The notes under the pieces were generated by a model. That model saw only the letters and a program-made list of their open reading frames with translations. It was not told the DNA's origin and made no database searches. A stretch of DNA of 32,394 nt from assembly GCA_903847195.1 (NCBI GenBank), contig CAINCZ010000058.1, forward strand, positions 1-32,394. Reading direction: 5' to 3'. Every line of letters begins with the position of its first letter. Within the stretch, counting starts at the first letter, position 1. Shown one piece after another: positions 23,901-32,394 of this stretch. This stretch comes from an uncultured Acidobacteriota bacterium. Its GTDB lineage: Bacteria > Acidobacteriota > Terriglobia > Terriglobales > CAINCZ01. A program made the position numbers and the translations under genes.

Positions 23901-24721
23901 GGGGAAACGAATTTGTGAACATCGCTGAAAAAGTTGGCTGCCCATGCGCTCAAGGCCACCAGGAAAGCGCAGGCAGCCAGGAAAGCGGCGCGCCGGCCAC
24001 GCCAACCGCTGTTCCATCGGGTGTATAGCAACACCACGTACACGATCCACAGCAACAGCGAAAGCGCCACCTTCGGGTCGCGGAAATAGACCGGCCCGAA
24101 CTTCGCCTGAGCCAGCGCGGACCCGGCGATGAGGCCGAACGTCATGAAGGGAAATCCGAGCAGCAGCGACTTGTATCCAATGTCGTCGAGCGTCTCCAGC
24201 GCGGGCAGGCGCGAAGTAAAGCCTCCGGTATCGCGGGCCTTCAACTTGGCCTTCAGTTTCCGGGCCTGCAGCAGATAGAGCAGACTCACGCCGAAACTGA
24301 GAAACAGCGCCGCGTAACCGGTGAAGATCAGGACGATGTGGATGAACACCCAGCCACTTCGCAGGGTGGGGTTCGTGAAGTCGATCGGAGCGCGCGCAAT
24401 CGCCGAGGCGAACGTCAGCAGGAATACCAGCGGAAAGATGAACAGCCCGGGCGAAGTCGTCCGGTATTTTATCCTCGCCACCATAAAGACAAACATGATT
24501 ACGAAAGCCAGCAGCGATTCCGAGTAGTGGACGGAAGCAAAGCTGAGATGCTCAATGACGGCGGCCTCGCAAAGCGAGACGAAGTGAAAGACCATGCCCA
24601 GGCTGACGACCGGCACAACAAAGCGCTGCCACGCCTCGGCGCGGCGGGTCAGCAACGTCAGCGCATAAAAAAGTCCGGCGGCGTAACAGACCACCGCCAC
24701 ACGCAGCCAAAGTAAAGGCAT
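23897..24721 (-). CDS. CcsA/HemX-like cytochrome c assembly-family membrane protein
   Basis: 274 residues. ATG 24721 is chosen (GGGAG 11 bases upstream); a GTG at 24742 is the alternative. Eight hydrophobic segments are visible. VHYSESLLAF and GWVFIHIVLIFTGYAALFLSFGVSLLYLLQ are typical of the CcsA/CcmC/HemX family, whose members carry conserved His for heme. The tryptophan-rich WWD heme-handling motif of true CcsA/CcmC is not seen, and the gene heads hemA-hemC-hemD as hemX does in Bacillus. HemX-like function (modulating HemA level) is therefore more likely than cytochrome c maturation, but both are possible. Confidence 0.8.
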   Translation of the reverse strand: MPLLWLRVAVVCYAAGLFYALTLLTRRAEAWQRFVVPVVSLGMVFHFVSLCEAAVIEHLSFASVHYSESLLAFVIMFVFMVARIKYRTTSPGLFIFPLVFLLTFASAIARAPIDFTNPTLRSGWVFIHIVLIFTGYAALFLSFGVSLLYLLQARKLKAKLKARDTGGFTSRLPALETLDDIGYKSLLLGFPFMTFGLIAGSALAQAKFGPVYFRDPKVALSLLLWIVYVVLLYTRWNSGWRGRRAAFLAACAFLVALSAWAANFFSDVHKFVSP

Positions 24722-24769
24722 AAAAGAAGCGCTCCCGCGCACCCCCGGCCGGAGCTAAGTCCAAGATTC

Positions 24770-24775
24770 ATTATA
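24770..24775 (-). promoter_or_regulatory. Consensus -10 for the hem operon
   Basis: On the - strand TATAAT is present at 24770-24775, 49 bases before the first hem-operon start codon. No clear -35 lies at 17 bases. The start would give an untranslated leader of about 40 bases. Confidence 0.5.
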
Positions 24776-24969
24776 CACTTCCGGGCTGCTGGAAGGGAGA
24801 GCGCCAGCGGCGGCCGCAGCAGACGATTCCTCAAGTGTACCGGCCCATGGTTCGCTTTCCGATTTCCTCATTTTGGGGATTGGCAGCACCCCCTCCACCA
24901 AGTACTATTCACCGTTCGGGCTAACCGGCCCGACTAAATTAAATACGGAGTCAGCTGTTAACCAAACTT

Positions 24970-26019
24970 ATGACTTCCGCTCGCAAGTCCTCCCCGCTCG
25001 ACCTTGCTCAACTCTGCCGGCAAATTCCTGTCAGCGAACAACACCTGCACATTGAGGGCACGCTGGCCCCGTGGATGATGGTTCGCTTCGCCCGTCGCAA
25101 CAAGATCAAGCTGCACTATCGCAACCAGGAGGAGTTGAAGAAGGCCTACCGCTTTCGCAACCTCGACGACTTCCTCGCCCTCTACTACGTCGGCTGCAAG
25201 GTGCTCGTCACCGAACTCGATTTCTACGAGTTGACCATGGCGTACCTGGCGCGCGCCGCGCGGCAGAACGTGCGCCACGCCGAGATTTTCTTCGACCCGC
25301 AGACGCACCTTGAAAACGAGGTAGCGTTCGGCACCGTGGTCAACGGCATCCACCGTGCAATGACCGAAGCGCGGGCGAAGTTCAACATCTCGTCGCTGCT
25401 GATCATGTGCTTCCTGCGGCATCTGCCGCCCGATGATGCGATGGCGGTGCTGGAGGCGTCGGTTCCCTACCGCGACAAGATCGTCGGCATCGGACTCGAT
25501 TCCTCCGAGCGCGACTATCCGCCGCGCCTCTTTGCGGCGGTCTTTGCCAAGGCCCGCGAATATGGTTACCGCTTGGTGGCCCACGCGGGCGAAGAGGGTC
25601 CGGTCGACTACGTCTGGCAGGCGCTGGAGATGCTGAAGGTGGAGCGCGTCGATCACGGCGTGCGCTCGATCGATGACCCGATGCTGATCGATCACCTCGC
25701 GCGCAAGCGGGTTCCGCTTACCATGTGCCCGTTCAGCAACCGGCGGCTCAAGGTGACTCCGAACCTCAAGGACCACCCGCTGCGCCATTTGCTGGATCAG
25801 GACGTCTGCGTGCTGGTGAACTCCGACGATCCCGCCTATTTCGGCGGATACATCAAGCGCAACCTGCTGGGTGTGGCGCGGGCGCAGGAGTTGACCACGG
25901 AGCACATCTTCCAACTGGCCCGCAACAGCTTCCATGCCAGTTTCCTGCCCGCCAAGGAAAAGCGCGCCATGCTGGCCGAGGTTGGGCAACTGGAGCAGAA
26001 CATGATCGCGATACGGTGA
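24970..26019 (+). CDS. Adenine/adenosine deaminase family protein, probably adenine deaminase
   Basis: 349 residues from ATG 24970; ribosome site is poor (GGAG lies 20 bases upstream). Hydrolytic deamination with zinc: H25 and H27 (EQHLHIEGT), the HAGEEGP His, and Asp in NSDDPAYFGGY. The GLDSSE, DHGVRSIDD and especially SDDPAYFGGY wording is closer to the adenine deaminase (Aah1-like) branch than to adenosine deaminase, so adenine to hypoxanthine is the likely reaction. It probably works in purine salvage. It is divergent from the hem operon, about 250 bases apart, and followed by the oppositely oriented small gene at 26025. Confidence 0.85.
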   Translation: MTSARKSSPLDLAQLCRQIPVSEQHLHIEGTLAPWMMVRFARRNKIKLHYRNQEELKKAYRFRNLDDFLALYYVGCKVLVTELDFYELTMAYLARAARQNVRHAEIFFDPQTHLENEVAFGTVVNGIHRAMTEARAKFNISSLLIMCFLRHLPPDDAMAVLEASVPYRDKIVGIGLDSSERDYPPRLFAAVFAKAREYGYRLVAHAGEEGPVDYVWQALEMLKVERVDHGVRSIDDPMLIDHLARKRVPLTMCPFSNRRLKVTPNLKDHPLRHLLDQDVCVLVNSDDPAYFGGYIKRNLLGVARAQELTTEHIFQLARNSFHASFLPAKEKRAMLAEVGQLEQNMIAIR

Positions 26020-26024
26020 ATGGC

Positions 26025-26423
26025 TCAGTAGCCCTTCATCAAGATGAGTCTGCTTGCTCGTGCCCCTTCGAACTCCACCATCCATGGGCTTCGGCGCAGG
26101 AACAGCACCCTGCTGTCGCGCCATGGACTCGTCTGAAGACACCATCGCAGGTAGGATGAGGCCTCCGCCGGGGTGATGAGATACCCAAATTTCCGGCGGA
26201 GTTCCGCTTCGGTCATACCAAACACGAGCTTATTCCGGTCGCCATCGCCCACCATTACATCCAGTGCGCGATCGGGATTCAGGGGATAAACGCCACTCTT
26301 CCAAAGGACGTATCCAAGCCCCTTCGGGTCGTGGGCAAAGGAATACGTGCAGCACCAGACCGCCACCACGAGCACAACCGCGCCCAGCAGGCAATACAAG
26401 ACGCGCTGTCGACAGTTGCACAT
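26025..26423 (-). CDS. Small membrane-anchored protein, unknown
   Basis: 132 residues from ATG 26423, with no good ribosome site. Residues 8-30 (VLYCLLGAVVLVVAVWCCTYSFA) form one hydrophobic helix, so it is probably anchored with the rest outside. The remainder holds GMTEAELRRKFG, a pattern like SmpA/BamE-type GMT...V...G motifs, and a beta-rich end (SRVLFLRRSPWMVEFEG). That resemblance is weak. Function unknown. Its stop is 6 bases from the deaminase stop on the other strand. Confidence 0.6.
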   Translation of the reverse strand: MCNCRQRVLYCLLGAVVLVVAVWCCTYSFAHDPKGLGYVLWKSGVYPLNPDRALDVMVGDGDRNKLVFGMTEAELRRKFGYLITPAEASSYLRWCLQTSPWRDSRVLFLRRSPWMVEFEGARASRLILMKGY

Positions 26424-26727
26424 GTGATTATGGGCCGCTTACTGAAAGGCCGACAGTATAGCCGTAACCGGCAACAATTGGGAGAGTATCCGAACGGGCC
26501 ACGCTCATCGCCGTATCCCGCCGCCAATGCAATACCTCCTTGAATCAACCCTCATATCAATTTTGAATTAGCCCCCATCCTCTCCTCGCCATACACTTCC
26601 ATGACTCACATTCAGGACTTGTCAGACGATGCCAGCTGCGTCGCCCGGGTAGAATCCGGCTGCGGAAGTGGCGCGTAGGGAAAGTTGTGTGAAATAGCGT
26701 CGCAATCATTGCTGAGGAGGCATACGC
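26424..26727. other. 304-base intergenic region between divergent genes
   Basis: Nothing firm beyond the nitroreductase ribosome site (GAGGAGG near 26716) and a minus-strand TATACT (26455-26460) that could be a -10 for the small membrane gene. No clear -35 or hairpin. Confidence 0.5.
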
Positions 26728-27486
26728 ATGGAAAACGATCTCTTCGCCAGTTTCATGGAAGTAGTGAGCACGCGGCGGAGCTGCCGCAAACTGAAGCCGG
26801 ATCCGTTGCCGGAAGGCGCCATCGAGAAGCTGCTCGAAGCCGGCAAATGGGCCATGTCGGGCAACAACGCGCAGCCCTGGGAATTCATCGTCGTTACCCA
26901 GCCCGACCTCAAGAACGCGCTCTACGACGATTACCTGACCGTGCACAAGGATTTCGTCTTCTGGATGGAACAAATGCGCGCTCCTGAGTTCCGCCACCCG
27001 AACTTCCAGCACTCCGGCACGATCGAGGAGCAACTCGCGAAGGAAGACAAGATGTGGCGCTGGAGCGAGGCCCCAGCCCTGATTGTCGTCTGCGGCGACG
27101 GACGCAAGCAGTGGCCCACCGTCATGTGCGCCCATACCATGGGCCGCCACAAGACGCACCTGACCGATGGACTGTCCAACGCCAGCACCAACATTCACCT
27201 GGCCGCGCGCGCCCTCGACCTCGGTAGCATGTGGGTCACCATCCATGTCGAAGACGGCATCAAGCGCATTTTGGGCATCCCCGACCTCGTCATGGTCCAC
27301 TCGATCATCCCGGTGGGCTATCCCTACCGCAAGCCCGGCCCGGGCGCACGCCAGCCGCTAGAGGGCAAGATCCACCGCGAAACTTACGACATGAGCAAGC
27401 ACATGAGTGGCCAGCAGTTCTTCGAGGACTTCGCCCGCCGCCGGGCGAAGGCGGTTGAAGTATTCCGCGGCACGTCGCAAACCTAA
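26728..27486 (+). CDS. Nitroreductase-family flavoprotein
   Basis: 252 residues, ATG 26728 with GAGGAGG upstream. FMN-binding nitroreductase fold: TRRSCRKLKP at 15-24 (the R-x-S-x-R phosphate loop), SGNNAQPWEF at 44-53, and NIHLAARALDLGSMW in the second half, which stacks on the flavin. A roughly 60-residue insertion between 85 and 145, with many Trp, Met and His, is longer than usual and should form a lid over the active site, so substrate choice is unusual. Family chemistry is NAD(P)H-dependent reduction of nitro compounds, quinones or dehalogenation; no substrate can be named. It is followed 29 bases later by an MHS transporter, pointing to a shared substrate. Confidence 0.85.
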   Translation: MENDLFASFMEVVSTRRSCRKLKPDPLPEGAIEKLLEAGKWAMSGNNAQPWEFIVVTQPDLKNALYDDYLTVHKDFVFWMEQMRAPEFRHPNFQHSGTIEEQLAKEDKMWRWSEAPALIVVCGDGRKQWPTVMCAHTMGRHKTHLTDGLSNASTNIHLAARALDLGSMWVTIHVEDGIKRILGIPDLVMVHSIIPVGYPYRKPGPGARQPLEGKIHRETYDMSKHMSGQQFFEDFARRRAKAVEVFRGTSQT

Positions 27487-27515
27487 GGCCCTGAGAATTC
27501 CATACTAAGGAAGAG

Positions 27516-28844
27516 ATGATGGCAGATAACGTGGCACCGCCGGCAACGGCCAAGGTAGACGAGGCTTTTTCAACGCATTACCGGCGCATCGTGTTCGCCG
27601 GGGCGCTCGGCACGGGGCTGGAGAACTATGACATGTTCCTCTATGCCCTGATTGCGCCGATCGTCTTCGACAAACTGTTCTTCCCGAAAATGGACGCGCA
27701 TGTCGGCGCCATGGTGGTGTTTGCCACCTTTGCTGTCGGCTTCCTCGCGCGCCCGCTCGGCAGCATCGTCTTCGGGCACTTCGGCGACCGCATTGGGCGC
27801 AAGACGGTGCTGGTATACACGCTGCTGATGATGGGCATTGCCACCATGCTGATGGGCGTGCTTCCCAGCTACGCCTCAATCGGCATCTGGGCGCCTACCA
27901 TGCTGATCTTCCTCCGCATCTGCCAGGGATTCGCGATCGGCGGCCAGACAGGCGGCGCCGCGGTGCTCAGCATTGAGAGCGCACCGACGGCCAAGCGCGG
28001 CTTCTGGGCGGCCTGCGTGCAGATCGGAGCGCCGATGGGCACCGTACTGGCTTCGCTGGTCGTCAGCATCCTCACCGGCTACTGCGGCCGCGAACTCTTC
28101 GGGGCCTGGGTGTGGCGAATTCCGTTCCTATCGAGCGTTTTGCTGATCATCCTGGGTATCTACACCCGTTATAGCGTGGATGAGTCCGTCATCTTCGCCA
28201 AGGCGAAGCCGAAGGAAAAACCCCGGGCGCCGCTTGCGCTGGTCCTGAAGAACTATAAGAAGTCGATGCTGTGCGCCATGCTGGCGGTGATGTCGCAGAG
28301 CGCGTTCCTTTATCTGACGTGCATCTTCTCCATCGCCCTGGCCACCAAGCGCATGGGGATGTCCCAAAGCAAGCTGACGGCCTTCCTCACCATCGCCAAT
28401 TGCATCGCCATGCTCACGGTGCCGCTCTACGGACACCTCTCCGACCGCATCGGGCGCCGCCCCTTCCTGATGCTCGGCATTGCGCTCTGCGCGGTCTACA
28501 TCTATCCGTTCTTCCTGATCCTCCAGATGAAGGACAACCTGCTGCTCGGGCTGGCGATCATGCTGGCGGCGGGCTTTATTCACCCGCTGATCTTCTCGCA
28601 GGAACCTTCCTTCACCTCGGAACTGTTCCCCACCGAAGTCCGTTACACCGGAGCCTCGGTGAGCAAGCACTTCGGCTCGGCCCTCGGCGGCGGTCTGGCC
28701 CCGCTGATCGCCACCAGCCTGATGGGTAAGGACATGAACTTCAAGCCGGTTTTCATCTACTTCGTGATAATCGCCATTGCCGGCTTCACCGCTGCCTTCC
28801 TGGCGCCGGAAAGCAGCAAACTATCGCTGACCCGCAAGGCGTAA
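27516..28844 (+). CDS. MFS transporter, metabolite:H+ symporter (MHS) type
   Basis: 442 residues, ATG 27516 with AAGGAAGAG upstream. Twelve hydrophobic segments. GALGTGLENYDMFLYALIAP at 29-48 and the loop motif RPLGSIVFGHFGDRIGRK match the MHS family (ShiA, ProP-type; typical wording is GT..EwyDf..Y). The N-terminal Ala-rich 20 residues are cytoplasmic. It should import an organic acid with protons. It follows a nitroreductase by 29 bases and ends at a strong terminator, so they form a two-gene operon. The substrate is unknown; an aromatic or cyclic acid is plausible given the rest of the window. Confidence 0.87.
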   Translation: MMADNVAPPATAKVDEAFSTHYRRIVFAGALGTGLENYDMFLYALIAPIVFDKLFFPKMDAHVGAMVVFATFAVGFLARPLGSIVFGHFGDRIGRKTVLVYTLLMMGIATMLMGVLPSYASIGIWAPTMLIFLRICQGFAIGGQTGGAAVLSIESAPTAKRGFWAACVQIGAPMGTVLASLVVSILTGYCGRELFGAWVWRIPFLSSVLLIILGIYTRYSVDESVIFAKAKPKEKPRAPLALVLKNYKKSMLCAMLAVMSQSAFLYLTCIFSIALATKRMGMSQSKLTAFLTIANCIAMLTVPLYGHLSDRIGRRPFLMLGIALCAVYIYPFFLILQMKDNLLLGLAIMLAAGFIHPLIFSQEPSFTSELFPTEVRYTGASVSKHFGSALGGGLAPLIATSLMGKDMNFKPVFIYFVIIAIAGFTAAFLAPESSKLSLTRKA

Positions 28845-28864
28845 CCGACGGAATTCGCCATACT

Positions 28865-28898
28865 GGCCCCCGTGCTTCGGCATGGGGGCCTATTTTTT
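28865..28898 (+). terminator. Intrinsic terminator of the nitroreductase-MHS operon
   Basis: GGCCCCCGTGC (28865-28875) pairs with GCATGGGGGCC (28880-28890) with one G-U pair, loop TTCG, followed by TATTTTTT (28891-28898). Confidence 0.9.
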
Positions 28899-28927
28899 GG
28901 GGATCGCATTTCTGGATTGCCGGGTGC

Positions 28928-28965
28928 CCCAGGTTCTGCGCCGCGCTTTTCGGCGCTAACCTGGG
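28928..28965. terminator. Large hairpin between convergent genes
   Basis: CCCAGGTT (28928-28935) pairs with AACCTGGG (28958-28965), with GCGCCG/CGGCGC nested inside. No T-run on either side, so it may mark the end of the opposing - strand transcript or be a repeat-like element. Confidence 0.4.
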
Positions 28966-29001
28966 AAAGTAGATGGCACGTGCTATTCAACAACACCAGC
29001 G

Positions 29002-29364
29002 CTAGTCAAGACCGAGCGGCTCGAGCAGACTCTCAATATTTTCCGCATTCAGCAGGAACCGCCGCGGGTGCGAGGCGATATCGGCGACTTCGTCGAGCGC
29101 GGCCAGCAGGCACATCTTGGCAGCCGCGTACTGCTCCTGCGCGCTCAGCGTGCGTCCGTGCCGGGCCGCCCAAGCTTCCAGCGCGTCAGCACAGAGGAAG
29201 ACGCTCACAGCGTATGTCGTCTTGCGGTCCGGGGTTACGTCGAAGATGTACTCGCCAACTGCCCCATCGGAGGCTGAGGTCACCGGCTCCCGCTGCCCCA
29301 CAAAATAGTAGTCGTATACATATCCGCTCTGAGCGGCGTAGTGTTTCAGCCGCCGCGTGCTCAT
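29002..29364 (-). CDS. Small conserved-looking protein coupled to galT-like gene, unknown
   Basis: 120 residues, ATG 29364 overlapping the GalT-like stop (ATGA), so translated together with it. Cytoplasmic by composition, mixed alpha/beta, with no signal peptide or membrane helix. It shows DYYFVGQREPVTSASD and YAAAKMCLLAALDEVADI but no motif I can name. Tight coupling suggests it works with the GalT-like enzyme. Confidence 0.65.
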   Translation of the reverse strand: MSTRRLKHYAAQSGYVYDYYFVGQREPVTSASDGAVGEYIFDVTPDRKTTYAVSVFLCADALEAWAARHGRTLSAQEQYAAAKMCLLAALDEVADIASHPRRFLLNAENIESLLEPLGLD

Positions 29365-30353
29365 TCCGCATGAGCCTCGCGCAGGCGGGCGGCAGCGGTC
29401 TCGGGAGTTACCGGCGTGAAATAAACCTCTTTCACGGTGTACGACTTCACCTTGCTGGAGACAATCGGCAGTATCTCGATGTGCCAGTGGTAGTCGTCGT
29501 CAATCGTCTTCCAGTAACCGAGCGTCTGCGAACGGTGCAGCGTGTTCGGCGAGGTGTGCAGCACCAGGTGGAAACCATCCGAGACGGCTCGGATGCGGTT
29601 GAGCGTATGCCGCAACAGCGCGGCCAGATCGCGCAGCGACCCCTGACGGGCCAGAGCAAAGCGCTCGAAGCTCGACTCATGCGCCCGCGATATCAGCCAA
29701 GTCTCATACGGCACGCGTGGCGCGTAGGGACAAAACGCGACAAAGTCGCCACGGGTCTCCACGATCCGCTTGGCCTGCTTCTCCTCCTGCATCAGGATGT
29801 CGCAAAAAACGCAGCGCTCCTTGTTGGCGAAATACTCGCGCCCGGCACGCAGTTCGTACAGCACCCGCCGCGGCACAAACGTCGTGGCCACCGCCTGCGA
29901 CGTGGGATGCTCAAACTCCTGCCCCGCCACCCGGCCATAGTCCTTGAAAAGGCTGACGTACTTGAACCGCTCGTCGCGCTTCAGATCGATCACGCGTTGC
30001 GCGGCCAGCAGCAGAAACTGCGAAACCTCGTCGTCGCTTGCGTCCCAGAGTTGCCGGTCATGCACCGGATTCTCCACCAGGACCTCGTGCGCTCCAACCG
30101 GATTCATCTGGTCATAGATGCCGTTGCCCCGCCGTCCCGGATCGCCCTCCACGTGATAAAGCGGCGCCGGATGCACCACCGCGCGCGCCGAAAAGGCCTC
30201 TCCCGGCACAATCGCTGGCAGCGAGCCGATCACTTGCAGGGTCGCATCCGCCGTTGGGCAGAAGCGGCAGCCGCCCTCCTCGCGGGGCGGGGCCGGGGGG
30301 TCGTCGCCGGTGACGACCCAGGAGCGGGTGATCGGATCCTTGCGCAATTCCAT
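29361..30353 (-). CDS. Galactose-1-phosphate uridylyltransferase-like protein with nucleophile change
   Basis: 330 residues. ATG 30353 is chosen because MELRKDPITR is the family's usual N-terminus; no good ribosome site. HIT-superfamily GalT fold: C29/C32 (CRFC), the ENPVH His and H149 could hold the structural zinc; H289 and H291 (YHWHIE) match the second metal site. GalT's nucleophilic His is the second in HPHxQ; here the motif reads H149-P150-T151-S152-Q153, so Thr stands where the His should be. Normal Leloir-pathway activity is doubtful. A second CxxC (CVFC) lies about 35 residues on. No galK or galE neighbours. It may act as a different nucleotidyl-transferase or hydrolase. Confidence 0.8.
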   Translation of the reverse strand: MELRKDPITRSWVVTGDDPPAPPREEGGCRFCPTADATLQVIGSLPAIVPGEAFSARAVVHPAPLYHVEGDPGRRGNGIYDQMNPVGAHEVLVENPVHDRQLWDASDDEVSQFLLLAAQRVIDLKRDERFKYVSLFKDYGRVAGQEFEHPTSQAVATTFVPRRVLYELRAGREYFANKERCVFCDILMQEEKQAKRIVETRGDFVAFCPYAPRVPYETWLISRAHESSFERFALARQGSLRDLAALLRHTLNRIRAVSDGFHLVLHTSPNTLHRSQTLGYWKTIDDDYHWHIEILPIVSSKVKSYTVKEVYFTPVTPETAAARLREAHAE

Positions 30354-30459
30354 GGGCCATAGTGTTGCAGCTTGCTCTCCCGCTTGCAAGCCGCCGTGCC
30401 TGCAAAAAGTCGCACGGAAAATGCTGGAAAGTAACGGCCGGAAACCTGAAACTGTCTAG

Positions 30460-32394
30460 GTGACCGATTCCACCACACCGCTGATGCGGCAGTACACCGC
30501 GATCAAGAAAGAGCATCCCGACGCGTTGCTCTTCTTTCGCCTGGGCGATTTTTACGAGCTGTTCTTTGAAGATGCCGTGGTAGCCGCCCGCGAGCTGCAA
30601 ATCACGCTCACCTCCCGCAACAAGGAGCGCGGCGTCGCCGTGCCCATGTGCGGCGTCCCATACCATGCAGCCGACAACTACATCGCCAAGCTGATCCGCA
30701 AAGGCTTCCGCGTCGCCATCTGCGACCAGATGGAAGTCCCCGGCAAGACCACCATGCTGGTGCGCCGCGAAGTAACCCGCGTCCTCACCCCGGGGACCTC
30801 CATCGATGCCGCCCTTGGCTCGGAAGAAAACAACTTCCTTGCCGCCGTGGCCCGCACCGGCACCGGCGGACAGGAAGTCGTCGGCGTGGCAGCCCTTGAT
30901 CTTTCGACCGGCGAGTTTCGCGCCACCGAGTTCACCGGACCCGACGCCGAACGCCGCGGCCGCGACGAACTCGAACGCCTGCGCCCGCGCGAAGTCCTAT
31001 ACGGCTCCACGGCTCCGCTGTTTGAAGCCGCAGGAGAGAGCCGCTCGCCCGTGCGCGACGGCAGCGGGTGGACGGCCACGCCCATCGACAACTGGGTCTT
31101 TGCTGCCGACTACGCAGTGCCCCAGCTGGAAAACCACTTCGGCGTGCTTTCGCTCGAGGGCTTCGGACTTGCCGGACGCACGGCCGCCGCCTGCGCCGCC
31201 GGAGCCATCCTGCATTACGTCCGCACCACGCAGCGCGGCTCGCTCGATCACGTTGACCGCATCGGCTACTACGAGCAGCAGCACTGCCTCGTGCTGGACG
31301 CGGTCACCGTCCGCAACCTCGAGCTGATCGAGCCGCTCTTCACCACTTCGGGCGACGCCGCCACGCTGTTTCGCGCCATCGACCACGCCGTCACCCCCAT
31401 GGGCAAGCGCCTGCTGCGCTCCTGGATGCTGCGGCCCTCCATCGAGAAATCCGTCATCGAGCAGCGGCTGGACGCCGTCGCCGCCTTGCAGAGCGCCATG
31501 ATCGTGCGCGACGACCTGCGCTCCGCCATGGCCGGCGTGCTAGACGTGGAGCGCCTGCTCAGCCGCGTGACCCTTGAGACCGCCGGAGCCCGCGACCTGC
31601 TCGCCCTGTCTGCCTCCCTGCGCAAGCTGCCGGGAATCCGCGCCAGCCTCGCCCGCCTCGCCGCCGAGCGGATCGCCTCGCTGCACCAGGCGATCGACGA
31701 GTTGGGCGACGTAGCCGAACGCATCGAGGCGACCATCGCCCCCGAACCTCCCGTCTCGCTCGCCGATGGCGGCACCATCCGCATTGGCGTGGACCCCGCG
31801 CTCGACGAACTCCGCGAACTCAGCCGCGGCGGCAAGCAGTACGTCGCGCAGATCGAAGAGCGCGAACGCCGTCGCACGGGCATCGGATCGCTCAAGGTTC
31901 GCTTCAACAATGTCTTTGGCTATTACATCGAGATTTCCCGGTCCAACCTCGCGGCGGTCCCGCCCGACTACGACCGCAAGCAGACGCTGGTCAACGCCGA
32001 ACGCTTCACCACCCCGGAGTTGAAAGAATACGAAGTCAAGATCCTCGACGCGCAGGAGAAGATCGAGGCCATCGAACGCCGCATCTTCGGCGAACTGCGC
32101 GCCCAGGTCGCTGCCGAGTCACGGCGCATCCGCCAGACCGCGCAGGCGCTGGCCGAAGTCGATGTGCTCGCCTGCTTCGCCCACCTGGCCGCGCTGCGCA
32201 ACTACTGCCGCCCGCAGTTCGAAGACTCGGGCGACCTCGAAATCCTCGCCGGACGCCATGCCGTCGTTGAATTGCCCGAAATGACCGGGTCGAATGACCG
32301 CTTCGTCCCCAACGACCTCTTCCAGAACGCGACCACCGACACCATCCTGCTGCTCACCGGACCGAACATGGGAGGCAAGTCCACCTTCCTGCGC
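30460..32394 (+). CDS. mutS: DNA mismatch repair protein MutS (3' partial)
   Basis: 645 codons are visible. The frame is blocked by TAG at 30457-30459, so GTG 30460 is the earliest start; an ATG at 30484 is the alternative. MutS binds mispaired DNA and uses ATP to recruit MutL. The mismatch-reading F31-x-E33 motif (GDFYELF) is intact. The connector and lever domains follow, with [12 protein letters not shown] in the clamp region, and GPNMGGKST, the Walker A motif, begins at residue 634, just before the window ends. The ATPase domain's later motifs and the HTH are outside. Divergent from the GalT-like gene with 106 bases between them. Confidence 0.95.
   Translation, partial: MTDSTTPLMRQYTAIKKEHPDALLFFRLGDFYELFFEDAVVAARELQITLTSRNKERGVAVPMCGVPYHAADNYIAKLIRKGFRVAICDQMEVPGKTTMLVRREVTRVLTPGTSIDAALGSEENNFLAAVARTGTGGQEVVGVAALDLSTGEFRATEFTGPDAERRGRDELERLRPREVLYGSTAPLFEAAGESRSPVRDGSGWTATPIDNWVFAADYAVPQLENHFGVLSLEGFGLAGRTAAACAAGAILHYVRTTQRGSLDHVDRIGYYEQQHCLVLDAVTVRNLELIEPLFTTSGDAATLFRAIDHAVTPMGKRLLRSWMLRPSIEKSVIEQRLDAVAALQSAMIVRDDLRSAMAGVLDVERLLSRVTLETAGARDLLALSASLRKLPGIRASLARLAAERIASLHQAIDELGDVAERIEATIAPEPPVSLADGGTIRIGVDPALDELRELSRGGKQYVAQIEERERRRTGIGSLKVRFNNVFGYYIEISRSNLAAVPPDYDRKQTLVNAERFTTPELKEYEVKILDAQEKIEAIERRIFGELRAQVAAESRRIRQTAQALAEVDVLACFAHLAALRNYCRPQFEDSGDLEILAGRHAVVELPEMTGSNDRFVPNDLFQNATTDTILLLTGPNMGGKSTFLR

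Noticed and set aside
22530..23918. Long + strand open frame
   Set aside because: Antisense to hemA, whose catalytic motifs are clear.
24958..26145. Long - strand open frame
   Set aside because: Antisense to the deaminase, whose zinc motifs are clear.
28872..30362. Long + strand open frame
   Set aside because: Antisense to the GalT-like and small coupled genes; contains the hairpin regions and shows no domain.
1..32394. CRISPR arrays, insertion sequences, tRNA or rRNA genes
   Set aside because: No regularly spaced repeats, no transposase-like protein, no terminal inverted repeats around a gene, and no tRNA T-arm plus CCA pattern were seen.

Overview
The window (about 60% GC, dense genes, mostly good Shine-Dalgarno sites) looks like a chromosomal piece of a Gram-negative, probably soil-type bacterium. 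The mix of outer-membrane porin, ccsA/hemX-hemA-hemC-hemD operon and catabolic genes is what I would expect of an acidobacterium. That assignment is inference; no rRNA or tRNA is present to test it.

Bases 1-6460 (+ strand) carry a run of catabolic genes in one direction: an EthD-like barrel protein cut by the window edge, a PhlG-like zinc C-C hydrolase, a SnoaL-like protein, a two-cluster ferredoxin, a large FAD flavoprotein, a second PhlG-like hydrolase and a uroporphyrinogen-decarboxylase-family protein. Two paralogous retro-Claisen-type hydrolases flank an iron-sulfur/flavin redox pair. This is the best candidate for an undescribed pathway, possibly reduction or oxidation of a polyhydroxylated aromatic followed by C-C cleavage (inference).

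Bases 6484-18426 (- strand) carry a second catabolic and transport block. It holds a methyltransferase, an aromatic-acid MFS symporter, a cupin, a carboxymuconolactone-decarboxylase-like protein, an alginate-export-type porin, a LysR regulator, a creatinase-fold (M24) protein with an altered metal site, an SDR epimerase/dehydrogenase, an exported class II aldolase and a second LysR regulator. A LysR-type palindrome of the ATAC-N7-GTAT kind sits in front of the porin operon, and other inverted or direct repeats sit in front of the LysR and aldolase genes.

Bases 18620-26423 are mostly housekeeping: a PadR regulator with a Cys-rich N-terminus, an RNase HI-like protein, a candidate structured RNA of about 250 nt on the + strand (promoter-like start, intrinsic terminator), a PH-like membrane protein, the tightly coupled ccsA/hemX-hemA-hemC-hemD tetrapyrrole operon, an adenine/adenosine deaminase and a small membrane-anchored protein.

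Bases 26728-28898 hold a nitroreductase plus MHS-type transporter operon with a clear terminator. Bases 29002-30353 (- strand) hold a GalT-like protein whose nucleophilic His is replaced by Thr, coupled to a small unknown gene. mutS starts divergently at 30460 and runs off the window inside its Walker A motif.
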